A DNA stretch of 64,000 bases. It comes from Kuschelorhynchus macadamiae. Lineage: Eukaryota > Arthropoda > Insecta > Coleoptera > Curculionidae. How positions within the stretch are numbered: the stretch's first letter is position 1; the number at the start of each line of letters is the position of its first letter. The notes beneath the pieces were generated by a model. The model was not told where the DNA came from. It saw only the letters and a list, made by a program, of their open reading frames with translations, and searched no databases. Below are positions 34,566 through 50,463 of the stretch, piece by piece. The position numbers were made by a program, and so were the translations under genes. The stretch spans positions 2,777,501 through 2,841,500 of the forward strand of contig JAUTXW010001314.1 in NCBI GenBank assembly GCA_030620095.1, given 5' to 3'.

Positions 34566-35474
34566 TTGTTATTTTCATCATATTTAAGCAATAAATCAGA
34601 CATATTCAAAGTTTGAAAATTGGATTTCGTCTTAAAATAAAGGCATATGTATATGCACATATTGGCTTTTGTGGTAAAACTAATCTAGTAAGATATTTTA
34701 AAGACATATTATACTCCGAATAGCTGATCCATTCAGTGTAATATGAGAGACTCGTAAATGGATTCCAATTTTGCCGCCGTTTAGTATATAATGGTGGCTA
34801 TATTAATTTTGTCTTGAGTTTTAATACTCAATAGCCTCGAAATACATATTAAAATATTTCTAGACAAGATGATCTAAGCAATTCTAAGCGGTTCATCAAA
34901 GACGGCTCCTGATGACACCACAGCGAATGGTAAAACTACATACTATGTTCTGTCATCATCTGGTCCTTTGATAAAGAAACGCATCTAACGTTAACGAGGC
35001 AGATCTACCTAACACTCTATGCTTTGTTAAAAAAAAATCCTTAATAATAACCAAATAATAACCTTATCTAACTTTATAATCCGCATTTGTATTAATTATA
35101 ACCTTTGTTAAAAAAACTAAAAAAAGTTATCGCCTGAACGGAAAATCGAAGACACATGCGTGTCATCCAAAGAGAACCCTGACGCTGAGCTAGGAAGTTT
35201 ACACTGAAGCACATTGAACTTCAGCTACCTCCTAGGGTTCGCCGTAATCAGGGGCCGTTCTTGTTGAATCGCTTGTTCTGGCAATACCGCGCCAAATCAA
35301 ACTGCATTTCAGACAATTTTCACCGACAAGAGTGATTGATGTAGCATTATAAAAGTGCCCGATGATTGACCTTACCATATTAAAAAGGTTGTAATACTTG
35401 TATTTCAGAATCTACTGATACTTTCCGAAGTATTTTGAAAGGGGTCTCTGACTCACCCGCGTCATGTTATTATA

Positions 35475-35475
<1 letters not shown>
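34566..35475. other. Unassigned AT-rich sequence
   Basis: No gene seen. 35110-35330 is less AT-rich than its surroundings and contains CCTAGGGTTCGCC, but no tRNA-like structure could be supported. Confidence 0.45.

Positions 35476-35510
<35 letters not shown>
35476..35510 (-). repeat. 3'-terminal (TTTA)n tail of LINE copy B
   Basis: About eight AAAT units on the + strand at the expected 3' end. The unit differs from the ATT tail of copy A. Confidence 0.82.
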
Positions 35511-35835
35511 GGCCTTTATATTAAGTATATCATATACATATTATTACAAAGTTAAGTAAAAAAAATAGCTAACAAACATAACAGTTAGTAGTCAAAGCCT
35601 GGCGCAGTCTAGCTTCTTTAGCTACTCTACTGAACCAGACTCCAACCAAAAGTAATTAAATAATAATTCGCAATAGATGTATATAAAAAAAATTGATTTC
35701 TATTAGTGTAGGTGAAGTAAGATAGAAAAGAGACAACAATAATTAAAAAAAAAAAAGAGTGTAAGGATCCAGGAGAAGCTATATAGACATAGAAAGTTCT
35801 ATAGTGAAATGTAAAATATCACTGTTTAACCAATA

Positions 35836-38646
35836 TTAATTTAATAATAAATTTTGTTCACTTAAAAGAAATTTTTTATATTTATATTTAAATGTATTAA
35901 AGTTAAGCGCTAAAAAAGTCTGAGGAAGAGCATTGTAACATTGTACAGCATTAAAACTAAAAGATCCCCGAAACATGGCACTCTGATGATGTGGCATTGT
36001 TAATCCCCCCTGATCACGAATATTAAGGGAATGCACATCCCTACGGAAAATAAGACGTTCCTTTATTGAAGTGGGTGAATTTGTACCATTAATAATTTTG
36101 ATCAAAAATGTACAGAAATGTAATTTTCTTCTAAAATCCATCCTTAACCAGTTCAAATCACGATATTTGTGGGAAATATGATCATATTTTCTAAGACCAT
36201 ATATAAAACGAACACACGCATTCTGCACCCTCTGTACACGTAAACGACTCTCACTAGTAAGACACCAACCATACACAAAGTCACAATAATTAAAATTAGA
36301 TAGGACCAAGGTTTCGCACAGAGTTTTTCTCATTCTGAAATTCAAGACATGTCTATTATTATATAGAACTTTCAAAGCCGAATAAGATTTTTGAAATATT
36401 TTCTTTAAATGTTCTTCAAATCTCAAGTCGGTATCCAAAATAATACTAAGATTTTTCGCAGAGTCAACTACCGATATTCTGTTACCATCAATACTAATAT
36501 TTAAATTATTTTTTAATGTGCTAATTTTATTTTTATTGCCAAAGAGTAGCAGATGAGACTTAGCAGGGTTTAATTTAAGGTTATGATCTTGGCAGAGTTG
36601 GTTTAACACACTTAAGTCTTGATTAATGAGTTCTTCAGTATCAACTTGATCATCCGAATTAAAACAATAATAAATTTGTGTGTCATCTGCATATGCTTGA
36701 ACTTTACAGTTCTTTACAGATAGAAGAATATCGGAAGTATAGACCAAAAAAAGTAAGGGTCCCAGAATCGAGCCCTGAGGCACCCCGGAAAATATTTGCA
36801 CCTGATTAGAAAATGTGCCGTTGGAAAAGATCTTTTGAAAGCGATCTGATAAAAAAGAGGAAATCAAGACGCACGATGACTCATCAAAGCTATAATATTT
36901 TAATTTAGATACAACGAGCTGGTGATTAATTGCATCAAATGCCTTAGAAAAGTCTAACAAAACCAGAGCAGTAATAAGTTTTTTATCAGATGCACGCAGA
37001 ACATCATCAATAACATTTGTTAACGCAACAGCTGTACTGAAGTCCTTACGAAAACCACACTGAACATCCGGAAGAATTCCATTAGCGGTACAAAATATAA
37101 ACATCTAATTATGTAAAACCTTTTCAAGAATTTTTGACAAAGCGGGTAAGATACTTATAATCCTAAGATCATTGAAACTCGTGGGATTAGATTTTTTCAC
37201 CAAAGGTCGTCCAACTGACAATTTCCATTGACTTGGAAAGTAATGCGATTCAATACAGCAGTTAATGATGTGAGCTATGTACTTGTCAATAAACGGACTG
37301 CAGTATTTTATCATTAAAGGAGTAATTTCATCGTGACCATAAGCATTTGTTTTGATATGATTTAATATTTTATTGATTTCCGAGACGTCAGCAAGAGCAA
37401 ATGAAAAATTTAAGTTATTTTTAAATGAATTATTGTTATAAAAATTAATTTTATTTGTACAATCAGAAACATCTTGAACACAAGTACGAAAAAAATTATT
37501 TATATCGTTGGGGTCACTTAAATTATTTGGTATAGACATGTTTTTAGTAGGACATATATTTAGATTTTTTAAACCTACCCACGCTTTTCGGGGGTTTAAG
37601 TTCATTTGCAGCGAATCTATATAAGCTTTTTTTTCCCTTCTAACCATAGATAAAGTAAAATTACGTAAAAATTTGTAGTGATCCCAGTCATTATTGTTTT
37701 TTGTTCTTTTAAACTTTTGATAAGCCGAATCTCTTTGTTTCATAAAGGTTTTTAGGTTTGTAGTTAACCAGGGAGCTCTGGGTTTAGTGACTCTCGCTTC
37801 ACGAACCGGTGCATGTGTGTTAAACTGCGAGACAATTAATTGATTGAAGTTAAGAATTTTAGTGTCAATGTTATTTTCATATAATATACTGTCATGCCAA
37901 GGTAAATTACGTAAATCTTGCTGAAATTGATTAATGATGAAATTTCTAAAACATCGATATGTAATTATCCTGGGCTCCGTACACTTTCTTTCCAGATTCA
38001 AATCACAATACACCATTTTATGATCGGAAATCAAATTAGCCGAAATAACACCCGAATTACTCACCAAGGAAACATCGCTAACGAATATAGCATCTAAGAG
38101 GGTAGATGATCCCGCAGTAACTCTTGTAGGTTCATTTATAATTTGAAATAGGTTATAATTTTCAAACAAATTAGAAAGAGGATTGTTTAGATTTAACAAA
38201 TTTATATTAAAATCCCCTAGGCAAAATACCCCATCAAATTCAAGAAACAGACTAGGGAGTATATGATCAAAATCCGGAACAAATAAATTAAAATTCATAT
38301 GTGGTGGTCTATAAAATACAATGAAGCCGTATTTTTTATTCCCAATTCTAATTTTTAAACTAATAAACTCCAAAGAATCATTGGTATGAAAATCAAAAGT
38401 AAGTTCTTCCGAGATTAAATTATTTTTAATATAATAAGCAACACCGCCTCCCCTGGTAACCCTATCCTTACGAATAAGGTGATAATTAGGAATGTAAAAT
38501 AAATTAGAATCATCACCATCAGAAAGCCATGTCTCGGATAAAAATAGTATATCAAAATCATGTTCCTCTACTAAAGTCCTAAACTCTTGAAAACCTGTAA
38601 AAAGCGAACGTACATTTAAATGTGCAGTAGTTAATTTTTTAGTCAT
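35836..38646 (-). pseudogene. LINE copy B ORF2: endonuclease and RT split by a single stop codon
   Basis: 936 sense codons in one frame, interrupted only by TAG at 37107-37105. Endonuclease motifs: LNVRSL, LSETWL, RGGGVAYYIKN, FYRPPH, FCLGDFNIN and SDHKMVY. RT motifs: LRIISILPALSKILEKVL directly before the stop, then CGFRKDFS, LVLLDFSKAFD (A), GVPQGSILGP (B) and YADDTQIYY (C). The catalytic sets are complete. The ATG following the stop codon is incidental. The stop could come from a C-to-T change in a glutamine codon, which is inference. Expected product: target-nicking endonuclease plus reverse transcriptase. Confidence 0.9.
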
Positions 38647-39563
38647 ATAAAATAGTAAAAAAAGTGGTTATGTGAAAATAGAAAAAAAAATAAACAAACA
38701 AAAAATATATATGTTCCCTCTTTTCCCTCAGTACTAAACTAGCAAGCTACAAGTAAGTATGTATACAAACAGAAAATGTCGACCAAAAAGACGAAATACA
38801 GACAAAATCGCTATTATTTTAAATATCTATATCAAATTGCATAATTTATTTTTTAAGTTGTAGCACACTAATTCCTGATAATTAAATCACTAAAAAGATG
38901 AACTGCAAATGTAAGAATTATACAAATATATGGTACCCACTTACATATCCCAAAAATAAACTCATTTACTTAACAGCGAAATTTCACATAAATCGTAAAA
39001 CTAATACCCAAAAAAATATGCGAGCATAGTCACCTCTCTAATTAAATTTAAAATAGTATAAGAATACTGTTTCGCCATCAATGAAAACAAAACAAAGTAT
39101 AAAAATAAACCAAAAAAAGATATAATGATGTTTGTTTCACCTATTAGGGCTCATACCTAATTGCACAATACAAAAAAGCGAGCATATAAATAAATTAAAA
39201 ATAATACAAAAATAATGCATTTCTATGCCTACGTTCGATCCTAGCTACATTTTGAGATCAAATAAAAATGTTTCGCAATCAATTTAATACAAAATAAATT
39301 ATATCCCAAAAAATAAAAACTTATTTACTTACAGCGAAATCCCACGTAAACCATAAAAGTAATAACAGCCCAAAAAAATATATTAAACAGTACAAGAATA
39401 ATGCATTTCCATGCCCACGTTCCCAGCTACATTCTGAGAACAAAAAGAAAATTGATTCTTACATTGTAACTAAGTCCAGGGAAAACAACCGAAAAACCGT
39501 AAATGTTTTGCTAAAAGAAAAAAGAGTACTTACATATATTTAATACTGAATTGGATGACACTA
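38647..39563 (-). other. Spacer between ORF1 and ORF2 of LINE copy B with internal repeats
   Basis: T-rich on the sense strand. Contains diverged direct repeats: ATATCCCAAAAATAAA...TTTACTTAACAGCGAAAT near 38946 recurs near 39302, and AATAATGCATTTC(T/C)ATGCC(T/C)ACGTTC near 39210 recurs near 39398. No ORF. Confidence 0.6.
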
Positions 39564-40217
39564 TTAGTATTTTCCTTTCACTGCACTGAGATCACTTTCA
39601 TTTAGGATTCTATGAATTTTATCGTTAAATTTTAAATAAATATTACCATTTAGGAACCACGTGTTTTTATTTGAAAATTCCGAAACTGTCTTTTGAAAGA
39701 GCTCAAGACGTATTTTAGTTAAATCCTCTTTTATTTGTATGCCACTACTTTTTAATTGTTTACGTGCCTTCAACACAGACATGCGGACGGTGTCAGAATA
39801 AAAACGCACTAATACGGCCGGAGGTTTGTTATTTACAAGTTAAGAGGTAACACGATAACACTTTTTAAGATCGTTATTGTTAATATTTAATTTTAGCGTA
39901 CTGTTGAATAAACTTAAAACATCAGTACGAAGATCTTCTCCATTTTTAATGGGCAGCCCGAATATGCGCACATTTAGACTTCGTGACGCTTGCTCTTGAG
40001 TGTCAATCATATTTCTTATGTTGACATTATCTGCCCGAAGCTTTACTATTTTGGCCTCTAGGGCTTTTATCATCTTCTCTTGGGCGTTAAATCGTTCCTC
40101 AAACTGCTTGCGAACCATATCTGCAACCTTATCTCCCACATCCTGAAGAAATTTTTCATTAAAAGTTGCAACAATTGCACCTTTTATTTCCCTCAGATCC
40201 GCCGAAGACAATCCCAT
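39564..40217 (-). pseudogene. LINE copy B ORF1 (coiled coil, RRM-like), one stop codon
   Basis: Begins MGLSSADLREIKG at 40217 and runs 125 codons to a TAA at 39842-39840, then continues in the same frame to 39564 (about 217 codons in all). It has the same domain order as copy A ORF1: a charged coiled-coil region with EKMIKALEAKIVKLRADN, then RSLNVRIFGLP (RRM-like), PPAVLVRFYSD and SSGIQIKEDLTKIRLEL. Only the one internal stop breaks it. Putative RNA-binding partner of ORF2. Confidence 0.82.
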
Positions 40218-40396
40218 AATGGCGGTACAAGGAAAAAATCACTGGTGCAATCGCAAAACTTCACAAAAAGCAAAAAAAATCAAACTCAAAACTCGATAGG
40301 GAGAATATTTAAAGGATTTGCACTAGGGAAAAGGTTATAAATGCAACAGAAAACTACTTTAAATTCATTATTTTAATAAGCGACTTTGTACACGTC

Positions 40397-41456
40397 TTAC
40401 ACCACTGAAGCGACATCTACTACTGATGCGGCTTAATGTTTTTCACTTGTGGCAACTAAAACTTTATTGCGTTGCTTTTGATCTGTATAGCTTTCAATAT
40501 ATAACGAATATACATTGGCAAACATGTCTAAGTTTATTCTTAACGTTTGTTTTCCATAATTCTAGTTCCTTGCAAACAGCGTTTACTTTTTCACTCATCC
40601 AAGATATATGCATTAGTCTTTAAAAGTTAAAGACTTAATAATTTTGGCCCAATCACCTAATATATTGAAGGATTTAAATTGTGTTTCGGATTAGTCAGGA
40701 ATCTTTACCTGAGGGTGTTCTCCTGGGCCATTGCAATACTTCTTCTCTACTAGATTTATTAAAGTTACGCGAAGACGTTACATCACTACAGCAATAAAAA
40801 CTGTACATATTTTCCTAATTTAAAGTAATATTATACATATTTTATCTTTTTTTTGTATTCATAAAGTGGAAATATTTTTCATGTTTTGCTTTGTGACCAG
40901 TTACATTTAGCAAAAATATCATTAATCCTTTTATTGAAGTTAAAATCAGACTTAGATGTTCGGGTGATGTTAAAGATGCCACTTTGCTGCTGAAATAAGC
41001 CTGAGATCCAAAATTGCGTTAACACTCCTCCTTATTAAGATATAAATTTCTTAATTTGTAAATTATTAAAATAAGTGGTACTAAATTAGAGCTTTGGATC
41101 GTATTACCTGAATAGACACCTCTGGGATCTTCGTTAGGTATAGTGAGACACGTTATTAATAGCACAAAAGAAACGAAAACGTGATTTTCCCCAAATTGCC
41201 CGCTGTGGTCTTCTCAGGCGTACAATCTACGAAGTAAATTGGCCGAAAAGAAAATATATCTTGAGTCTCAGACTCGTTATAAATGTAATATTTTTATGAT
41301 AGCAGAAAAATAGATGGGGTTAGTTTTTGGTAGAAAACGAGAAATTATGGCTGATGCAAAGAGATAAACAATGAATGATGCAAATGAAAACAAGAAAATA
41401 AAAAATGCGCATAAACAAATGCCCTTTCAAAATATAACTAATATAAAATCAAATGA
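40397..41456. other. Unassigned AT-rich sequence
   Basis: No gene, tRNA or repeat end recognised before the tandem duplication. Confidence 0.5.
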
Positions 41457-41986
41457 AAATAAATATCCAGAAAAAATGTAGGACAATAATAATATATAAA
41501 CATAAAGTAAATCATTATAATATATTTGCTCATCGTTTCATGTAACTTAAAAGAGATGATTGAACACAAAAAAAAGATCTTCTTTATTTTTTAAAATGAT
41601 AATGCTAACGTATGGGTATATAAAATTAGTAGGCAAATAAATTAATTATACTTCTGTACGCCTACGTGTCTAACTGCCCAGAGCATAGGTACTAGTTAGG
41701 AGATCAGTATCTATGTTCGATGAGTTCTTGGATGCAATTTTCTAAGCGTCGTTTTCACAAAAATATCTTTTCTATTGAGATATTACGACAACAAACATCA
41801 AGCGATGTTAAATCAAGGTAGTGACATTCTAAATCTTGTATGAATTTCTTAACTTAAATTATATATTATAATAACATCATACAACCAAACGTCATAACAT
41901 AAGAGAATCAAATGAATATAAAGAACGGGTGACTTATTTTGTTTAATTGCCTAAATTATTCCTCAATTTAAAAAATATTTATATAT

Positions 41987-42628
<642 letters not shown>

Positions 42629-42640
42629 TATTTCATGATA

Positions 42641-42825
<185 letters not shown>

Positions 42826-43346
42826 TCCAGAAAAAATGTAGGACAATAATAATATATAAACATAAAGTAAATCATTATAATATATTTGCTCATCGTTTCA
42901 TGTAACTTAAAAGAGATGATTGAACACAAAAAAAAGATCTTCTTTATTTTTTAAAATGATAATGCTAACGTATGGGTATATAAAATTAGTAGGCAAATAA
43001 ATTAATTATACTTCTGTACGCCTACGTGTCTAACTGCCCAGAGCATAGGTACTAGTTAGGAGATCAGTATCTATGTTCGATGAGTTCTTGGATGCAATTT
43101 TCTAAGAGTCGTTTTCACAAAAATATCTTTTCTATTGAAATATTACGACAACAAACATCAAGCGATGTTAAATCAAGGTAGTGACATTCTAAATCTTGTA
43201 TGAATTTCTTAACTTAAATTATATATTATAATAACATTATACAACCAAACGTCATAACATAAGAGAATCAAATGAATATAAAGAACGGGTGACTTATTTT
43301 GTTTAATTGCCTAAATTATTCCTCAATTTAAAAAATATTTATATAT

Positions 43347-43999
<653 letters not shown>

Positions 44000-44011
44000 T
44001 ATTTCATGATA

Positions 44012-44651
<640 letters not shown>

Positions 44652-44879
44652 TATTTCATGATATTTTTGGATTCTGCGGAGAATTTTAATGTTATTTTAT
44701 GTAGCATGTCCTATACCTAGGATCAAGCATTCTTAAGATATTTGACCTTGAACCGAAAATGAGCCTTCGGGGTACCAAATTTTAAAATCTATTAAAATGG
44801 GTAGCAAAAACTGATTCAAGCACTTAATTTTTTTGTTCAAAGCATGCTTTTTGAACTGTATAACCTCATACCATTGTAA

Positions 44880-45885
44880 TTATGCTACCATTACTTTGCT
44901 GTATAAGAAAGCGATATAGGAAACTACAGGTTCATTGGTCTGCTGTCACATGTATACAAACTCAACTTCAATTCACTATGGTCCTCACATGTGGGCTTAA
45001 TTCCAAGTTAGACTTGTACTAACCACAAGAGCAGGCTGGATTTTCCTTCAGGATATGGCACTAACGACCTTCTGCAGGTATTGCAAAGTCTAATAGAAAA
45101 ACATAGTAGAGTATAACAAACCCCCTTGTAAAGATATTTTTGACTGTAAAAACTCATTAGATACTGTAGACCAATAAACCTACATCATGTGTCAGACTCC
45201 ACGTAAACACTAAAAAATTTATGCTAGAACGATTAAATAATGTCTCGCAGGAGATGTGTTTCAAAGTAAATACTTCAAAATCGCAGGTTAAACTTGGTGA
45301 TCAGTGATGGTGTGTATATGAACGCAAACAGTGTGGAGGAAACTATACGTGACTAGGCTAAAGAGATAACCAGCTCTGTGAGCTGACGAGAAGGATAGGA
45401 CTGACATTGGTAGCATTCTGAACTTGAAATAGGTATTTAAGGCGAGTGTTGTCCCTGTCTGTCCAAAAAGAAAGGACTTTGATCAGGGCGTATTGTCTGT
45501 TCTGACATATGGTTCAGAATCATTGACCCAAATAGAAATAGCAAATGAGATCAGAACTACACAGCGGACAATGGAGAGAACAATTTTGGAAGTGTCTTTA
45601 AGGGGTAGGTTGCCGATTGCAGAAATACGTAGGAGAACGAATGCCTTGGAAAGAACAACAACTTTAAAGTGAAACTGAGTAGGACATGTTGCGAGATAGG
45701 CTGATGATAGATGGACAAGGAAGACAAATGAATGGAGATTAAGACACGAAGCATACCGAAATTATTTAGATGACATGACATTTAAGACGTAATCACACAA
45801 ACTGGATACGAGCTGCACAGGATAAGAAGCTATGGAAACGTTACGTCCAGCCTTTAGAGGCTAATTGATGATGATGATGAAAGAG
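44880..45885 (+). pseudogene. RTE-like LINE RT remnant
   Basis: Heavily decayed reverse transcriptase on the + strand. KLDLY-PQEQAGFS (about 45010-45045) matches the RT block around (P)EQAGFR; further on are LTYGSE (about 45505), IRTTQRTMERTILEVSLRGR (about 45550-45610), IRRRTN, VGHVAR and DRWTRK (about 45690-45725), and a C-terminal WIRAAQD-like stretch, all typical of RTE-like (BovB-type) RT C-termini. It ends in a short (TGA)n tail (about 45866-45880). Multiple stops and frameshifts; motifs A-C are lost. Not functional. Confidence 0.68.
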
Positions 45886-48405
45886 TTTTTGAGTTATTGA
45901 ATCTATTCCAGTTAAATTTGCTACCCTGTATATTTATGGCTATGATTAAAATGTATTCTTGTATAGTATTTTTTATTTTTGGCAGTCTTTCGGTTATATT
46001 TTAATATTGACACCAGTTTTGGAATATTCCAGGCCATTTAACTATTTCAGGGAGTTTTTTTATTATTTTTCACTGACTCAGTATATTTGAATTTGACCAG
46101 TATTCTGTTCAAAGCTTTACTGGTACTTGCAGACACATTTTTACCTATTTTAATACAGGAACGTAGCTAGATCTTCTTGATGTTCGGATTTTTGAAATTA
46201 ACATACACAGTTAAAAATGGGATATAATTTTCAACAAGCAAGTTTTAAACATATTTTTTTGCTGAAAACATTATAATATATAGCAAATATTTAGTAGTAT
46301 TTATAGTAATTTAAAAAAGATTAATTATTCAAATTTTCTCTTGAACTCTTTTTAATATTAAATACTAATATTGTCAAAATTATTTGATCCTCAGTAGAAT
46401 TTCTAACTAAATTAAAAATAATTAATTGATTCTAAAATTTGCAGGGAAAATCATTGACATCAGAGGCGCCAACTTTATAAAAATTACTAATTTAAAGTTT
46501 TGCTTTTTGCACATGTGTATTCCTACAAACTTTTGGTAGATTAACTTTTCGGTATTGTTTTTAATATGAAAATTAGTACAGTAAAACTCCTAGGACGCGG
46601 ATTAACCGGGTTGCGGATTATTATCCGTGCACGTCTTTGCCTCTCTTGGAATTTCCGAATACGTGTTTTGTTTCCATTTCCAATAAAACGTGAACAGTGA
46701 CATTTGTATTCTTAGTCATTTTAGGAGAAGCCGGTTCTTAAGATTTAATACTGCTATAATATAACGTAATAATGTCGACATTAAGTTAAGTATTTGTTGT
46801 GGGGTCACAATTTATCTGTATATTTTAATACTTTTTGAGCTTATCTGCAAAACCTGGATGCCCTTAACAAATCAACACGTGAATATCTGAAATACATGGT
46901 ATAATCACTCACTCTTTCTTGAACCGGAACTACAGGATACCGAAGCAATCAATGGTTTCTTTTAGTGTGGTTCCCAAAACTCAAAATAGGGTTAATTCTA
47001 CTGGGGGTCCGGCCCCATTAAGTCGGTGCCCCTTTTGACATGCTATCCTTTCATCGTCTTACTTGTATTACAAATATCACAATTACTTTTGTTATATTTC
47101 GAACTTTATCAAAACTGGATGAAATTTTAACATCTTGTGTTTAACTTTGTAACAAAATTCAAAACTTTGGTCATAAATCTTTGACGTAGCTAAGAACTTT
47201 TAAAGACACTATGCGCCTAGGAAGTATTAATTTGTGAGCTTTCCTTTTTAGCAGATAATTTAAGATTCGTTTATTATTTGATTCGAAATATTACATTAGA
47301 GCATTTTTCTAATTACCTAATATAATGGTTAGGATAATATCGATAAAAATGAGTATTCGTTTTTACCCGTGTCTCATTATTTCGAGGCAATATACCAGAC
47401 GTGGTTAGTATTTCATCGATATTTTATTTCATAAAAACACAAAAAAATAGTTCATATAAACAGGGTTCGGCAAAAACTTCCTTTAAGTAAGGTATATGGT
47501 GTTAAAATGTTAATATTTTTTATATATAACGTACATTTCCAAAGAATTTTAAATCAAATTATGATATAACTATGACTAATATTAACTGAACTGTTTACTG
47601 CCACATTTCTGTCCCCTTATTCGGTTCTTTGTTCTCTTGATAGATTTTTTGGATATTTTGCACAGTTAAAAATTTATTTAGCCAAATGCCCATGCGTGAA
47701 AAACTAACTTGAAACTCATCATAACATATTAACTTAAAATTTTAATATTTTACTGTTATTCAGACGTTTCAGTTTTATTTTTGACTTTCAAAATAGCTAT
47801 GCCTGAATGAAGAATTTGCAAAATAACTTGTAAATGATGCAAAATATGGAACATAATATCTTTGATATTAAAAAAAAGGAGGAACTAAATAAGGAATTTC
47901 ATTTTCTTGTAAAAATGACCAGTGACGTCGTAGCAAAAAGTTTGGGGACCCCCCCAAAATTTTGCTACGACTGCAGATTTTCTAAAATTTATTTCGTCGC
48001 ATTATTGATATATAATGCATGGTATATCCCATACCGTGTACCAAATTTAATTTAAACAGTTTTAGAAATATACAAGATGCATCAAGAAAGCGAAAAAAAA
48101 TCAACCAGCATTTTTATCACAGCTATGTATTGGGCCCACATAAAACCTTGAGGTTGCAAATAAAAGGGAGTCTCAGCGTGAATGCCACGTATTGAAAAGG
48201 AGATTTTTACGTTTCAGTACATAGTTTGGGAACGGTACTGAACCTAAAATGCAGTAGTATTTACAAATCAGTGACTTATTCCATGGTGTCTTGAGGTTAT
48301 GAAATATACTTTTTCGCTTGTTACTAAATGGATCTCGTTATCACAACGTTCCTATATAATTCTCGTTAACTAGAAAGCATTTTATCTAGATATGGCAAAT
48401 ATATA
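45886..48405. other. Unassigned AT-rich sequence
   Basis: 2.5 kb without a supported gene. ACCCTGTA at 45923 is an isolated CAGGGT-type tip. CAGTAAAACTCCTAGGACGCG at 46578 resembles a pogo/Tigger-type end, but no partner end was found. A G/C-rich snippet near 47930-47975 (CGTAGCAAAA...TTTTGCTACG) forms an imperfect inverted repeat. Confidence 0.4.
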
Positions 48406-48584
48406 CAGGGTTGCTCAAAACAAACGCTCAAAATTCATATCTTCTGCATGAGTAATTTTTCATAAAAACGCCGGAACACGTGATGTGGTTTTAATGGTTG
48501 TTCGTCTTGTAATATTTCCAGTTCCCTTCCTGCAACCCTTTAATTTGTAGGCACCCCAACTTTTTTTTTCAAATGGCAACCTAG
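48406..48584. mobile_element. 179-bp MITE with CAGGGTTGC-type ends
   Basis: Left tip CAGGGTTGCTCAAAA, right tip inverted CTAGGTTGCCATTTG, TA flanks (48404-48405, 48585-48586). Similar size and tip to the 184-bp MITEs but a different interior. Confidence 0.65.
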
Positions 48585-48586
48585 TA

Positions 48587-50463
48587 TATGTGGGGGCTCT
48601 ATGAGAAGGTCTTCTAAGCCTGAATCCGATACTAACAACAAATTAGGGGTCTGCTCATTTCGTTACACTAAAAGTCCACATTAGTTTTTAATTAAAGTTA
48701 ACTGTCAAAGAAATTCTTTATGGTATATTGCGAAATGACCTTGGTTACCATCAATTATTCAGGTATTTCGGAAAATTTTATTGAATTATCTTGAGAGGAT
48801 TGATTAAACGATAGTGATGTTTATTATTGCCCCATACTTTAAGAAGCAACTTACTAACTAATTGTAAACAAGTGTTAGGATTTTCGAACTCACAGAGAAG
48901 ATATGCATTTTGTGTGTTTCATCAACCCTGAATAGTTATATAGACATCTGTTATTTGGTTCTTAATTTAGGAGTAATTTAGAAGTAAATCAGTAACCAGT
49001 AACTTAAAAAAATGTTATATGCTATAAAATTCGATAAAACTAAAATTGATGATATATTGGAGAATGTCAAATTCCGGTCGTACTTTTTATACCTATGGAG
49101 ATAACAAAATTACGAGACTAAAGTTCATGACGACGTGTGATTTGTCTGTCATGGGTTTCTAGGAATTTTTAACTTAGCAGCCCATATGCTGGAATAAACT
49201 CATTAAATCTCATTGTTTCGTCTATTTGAACTATTTCTTGTTAAACCAGTCTTTTGACCTTAATTCAAAAATGTATTATAAGTTCGACTTAACTAATTAG
49301 CATCATAGCCTTATTTATATCTTTTGAAAACCCTTTTTATTTTGATCTCAGGCTAAATGAAAATTGCTTGGAGAATTTCAGATATTTTTACTATTAGATA
49401 CCTTTTCAGGTATAAAAGTATGGGAACTTGAGAGTTAAATATTTTTGCAGTTTTTTTTAGATAAAAAGGCATACTGAGGAGTAGATGGACGTGCATTCAC
49501 TTGTTTATTATATATAAAAGTTTTCTAATTACTTAAATAAACAAATGTAAATTACTAGTATGGCTTATAATAGGTTGGACCATATGTTGAATATTATCAT
49601 TATCTTGAGTATCTTCAGTTATACTATTTTGACTGGGTTTCAACAAAATATTGAATTGAATTATAACTTTTCCGGTTCAATTAAAGTAAGCATTTTGATT
49701 TTCATCGACAAAAGATACTTTACGGGAACTATATAGATTCAAGTGTTGATCTAGAGAATTTTGATCACACAGCACAAATTAATTTAATAACTTTATTTCG
49801 TTATTTGAAGCTTTAGGTTCACAACTTTCAATTAAAGAAGTTACTTGAATAAAAATCCTTCAGAATTCAGAGTAGTCATGCCGACCTGAAAATACAAAGT
49901 ATTAAAATTAATTTATACGAATAAGTAGGAAGAAAAATTATTTACAAAAAGCAGATAAAGGATAAGAAAAAAGATGGAAAAATTTATTTTTCCAAATTAT
50001 TATTTTCTAATATAAATATTTCTAAACTCATATTCAATTTTGTAAATTCAGTTCGAAACTTCAAAGTTATCATTACAAACTTTGTCGATTTAAAAAGTAG
50101 AAAATAATTTTCTCAAGATTACTGATTTCAAACCTTAGGAAAAAATAATATCATATTTAAATATTTTAAAAAGGAAAAATTTAAAAAAATTGGTAGTCAA
50201 AAAACATATAAGAATTAGTTTAACCTGAAATGTACTATTATTTTTTAAATAGTAACAAATACCCAAGATAATAATATACAATATATACAAAAACCGGCAA
50301 TTTACATAAATTTAAAAAATAACAGTATTGTAAATTTAGGTAATTTCGGAATTAGTGTCAGTTTTTTTGGCTGCTTAGTAGTAGAACTTGAGAGAAGGTC
50401 GTAGACATGCCGGTAGGTCAACTCTGGCTCTTGCGATTTACCCCAAGATCTCACTTCAACCGT
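48587..50463. other. Unassigned AT-rich sequence
   Basis: 1.9 kb with no supported ORF, RNA gene or repeat boundary. Confidence 0.5.

Larger units (their letters stand above)
35476..40396 (-). mobile_element. CR1-group LINE, copy B, nearly full length
   Basis: About 4.9 kb, reverse strand, same architecture as copy A: ORF1 (40217-39564), spacer (39563-38647), ORF2 (38646-35836), 3' UTR and a 3' simple repeat of (TTTA)n. The proteins are clearly homologous to copy A but diverged, so the two represent different families of one clade. Same strand and about 21.5 kb apart. Confidence 0.8.

Noticed and set aside
46578..46640. Possible pogo/Tigger-type transposon end
   Set aside because: No inverted partner end or TA-flanked boundary found within several kb.
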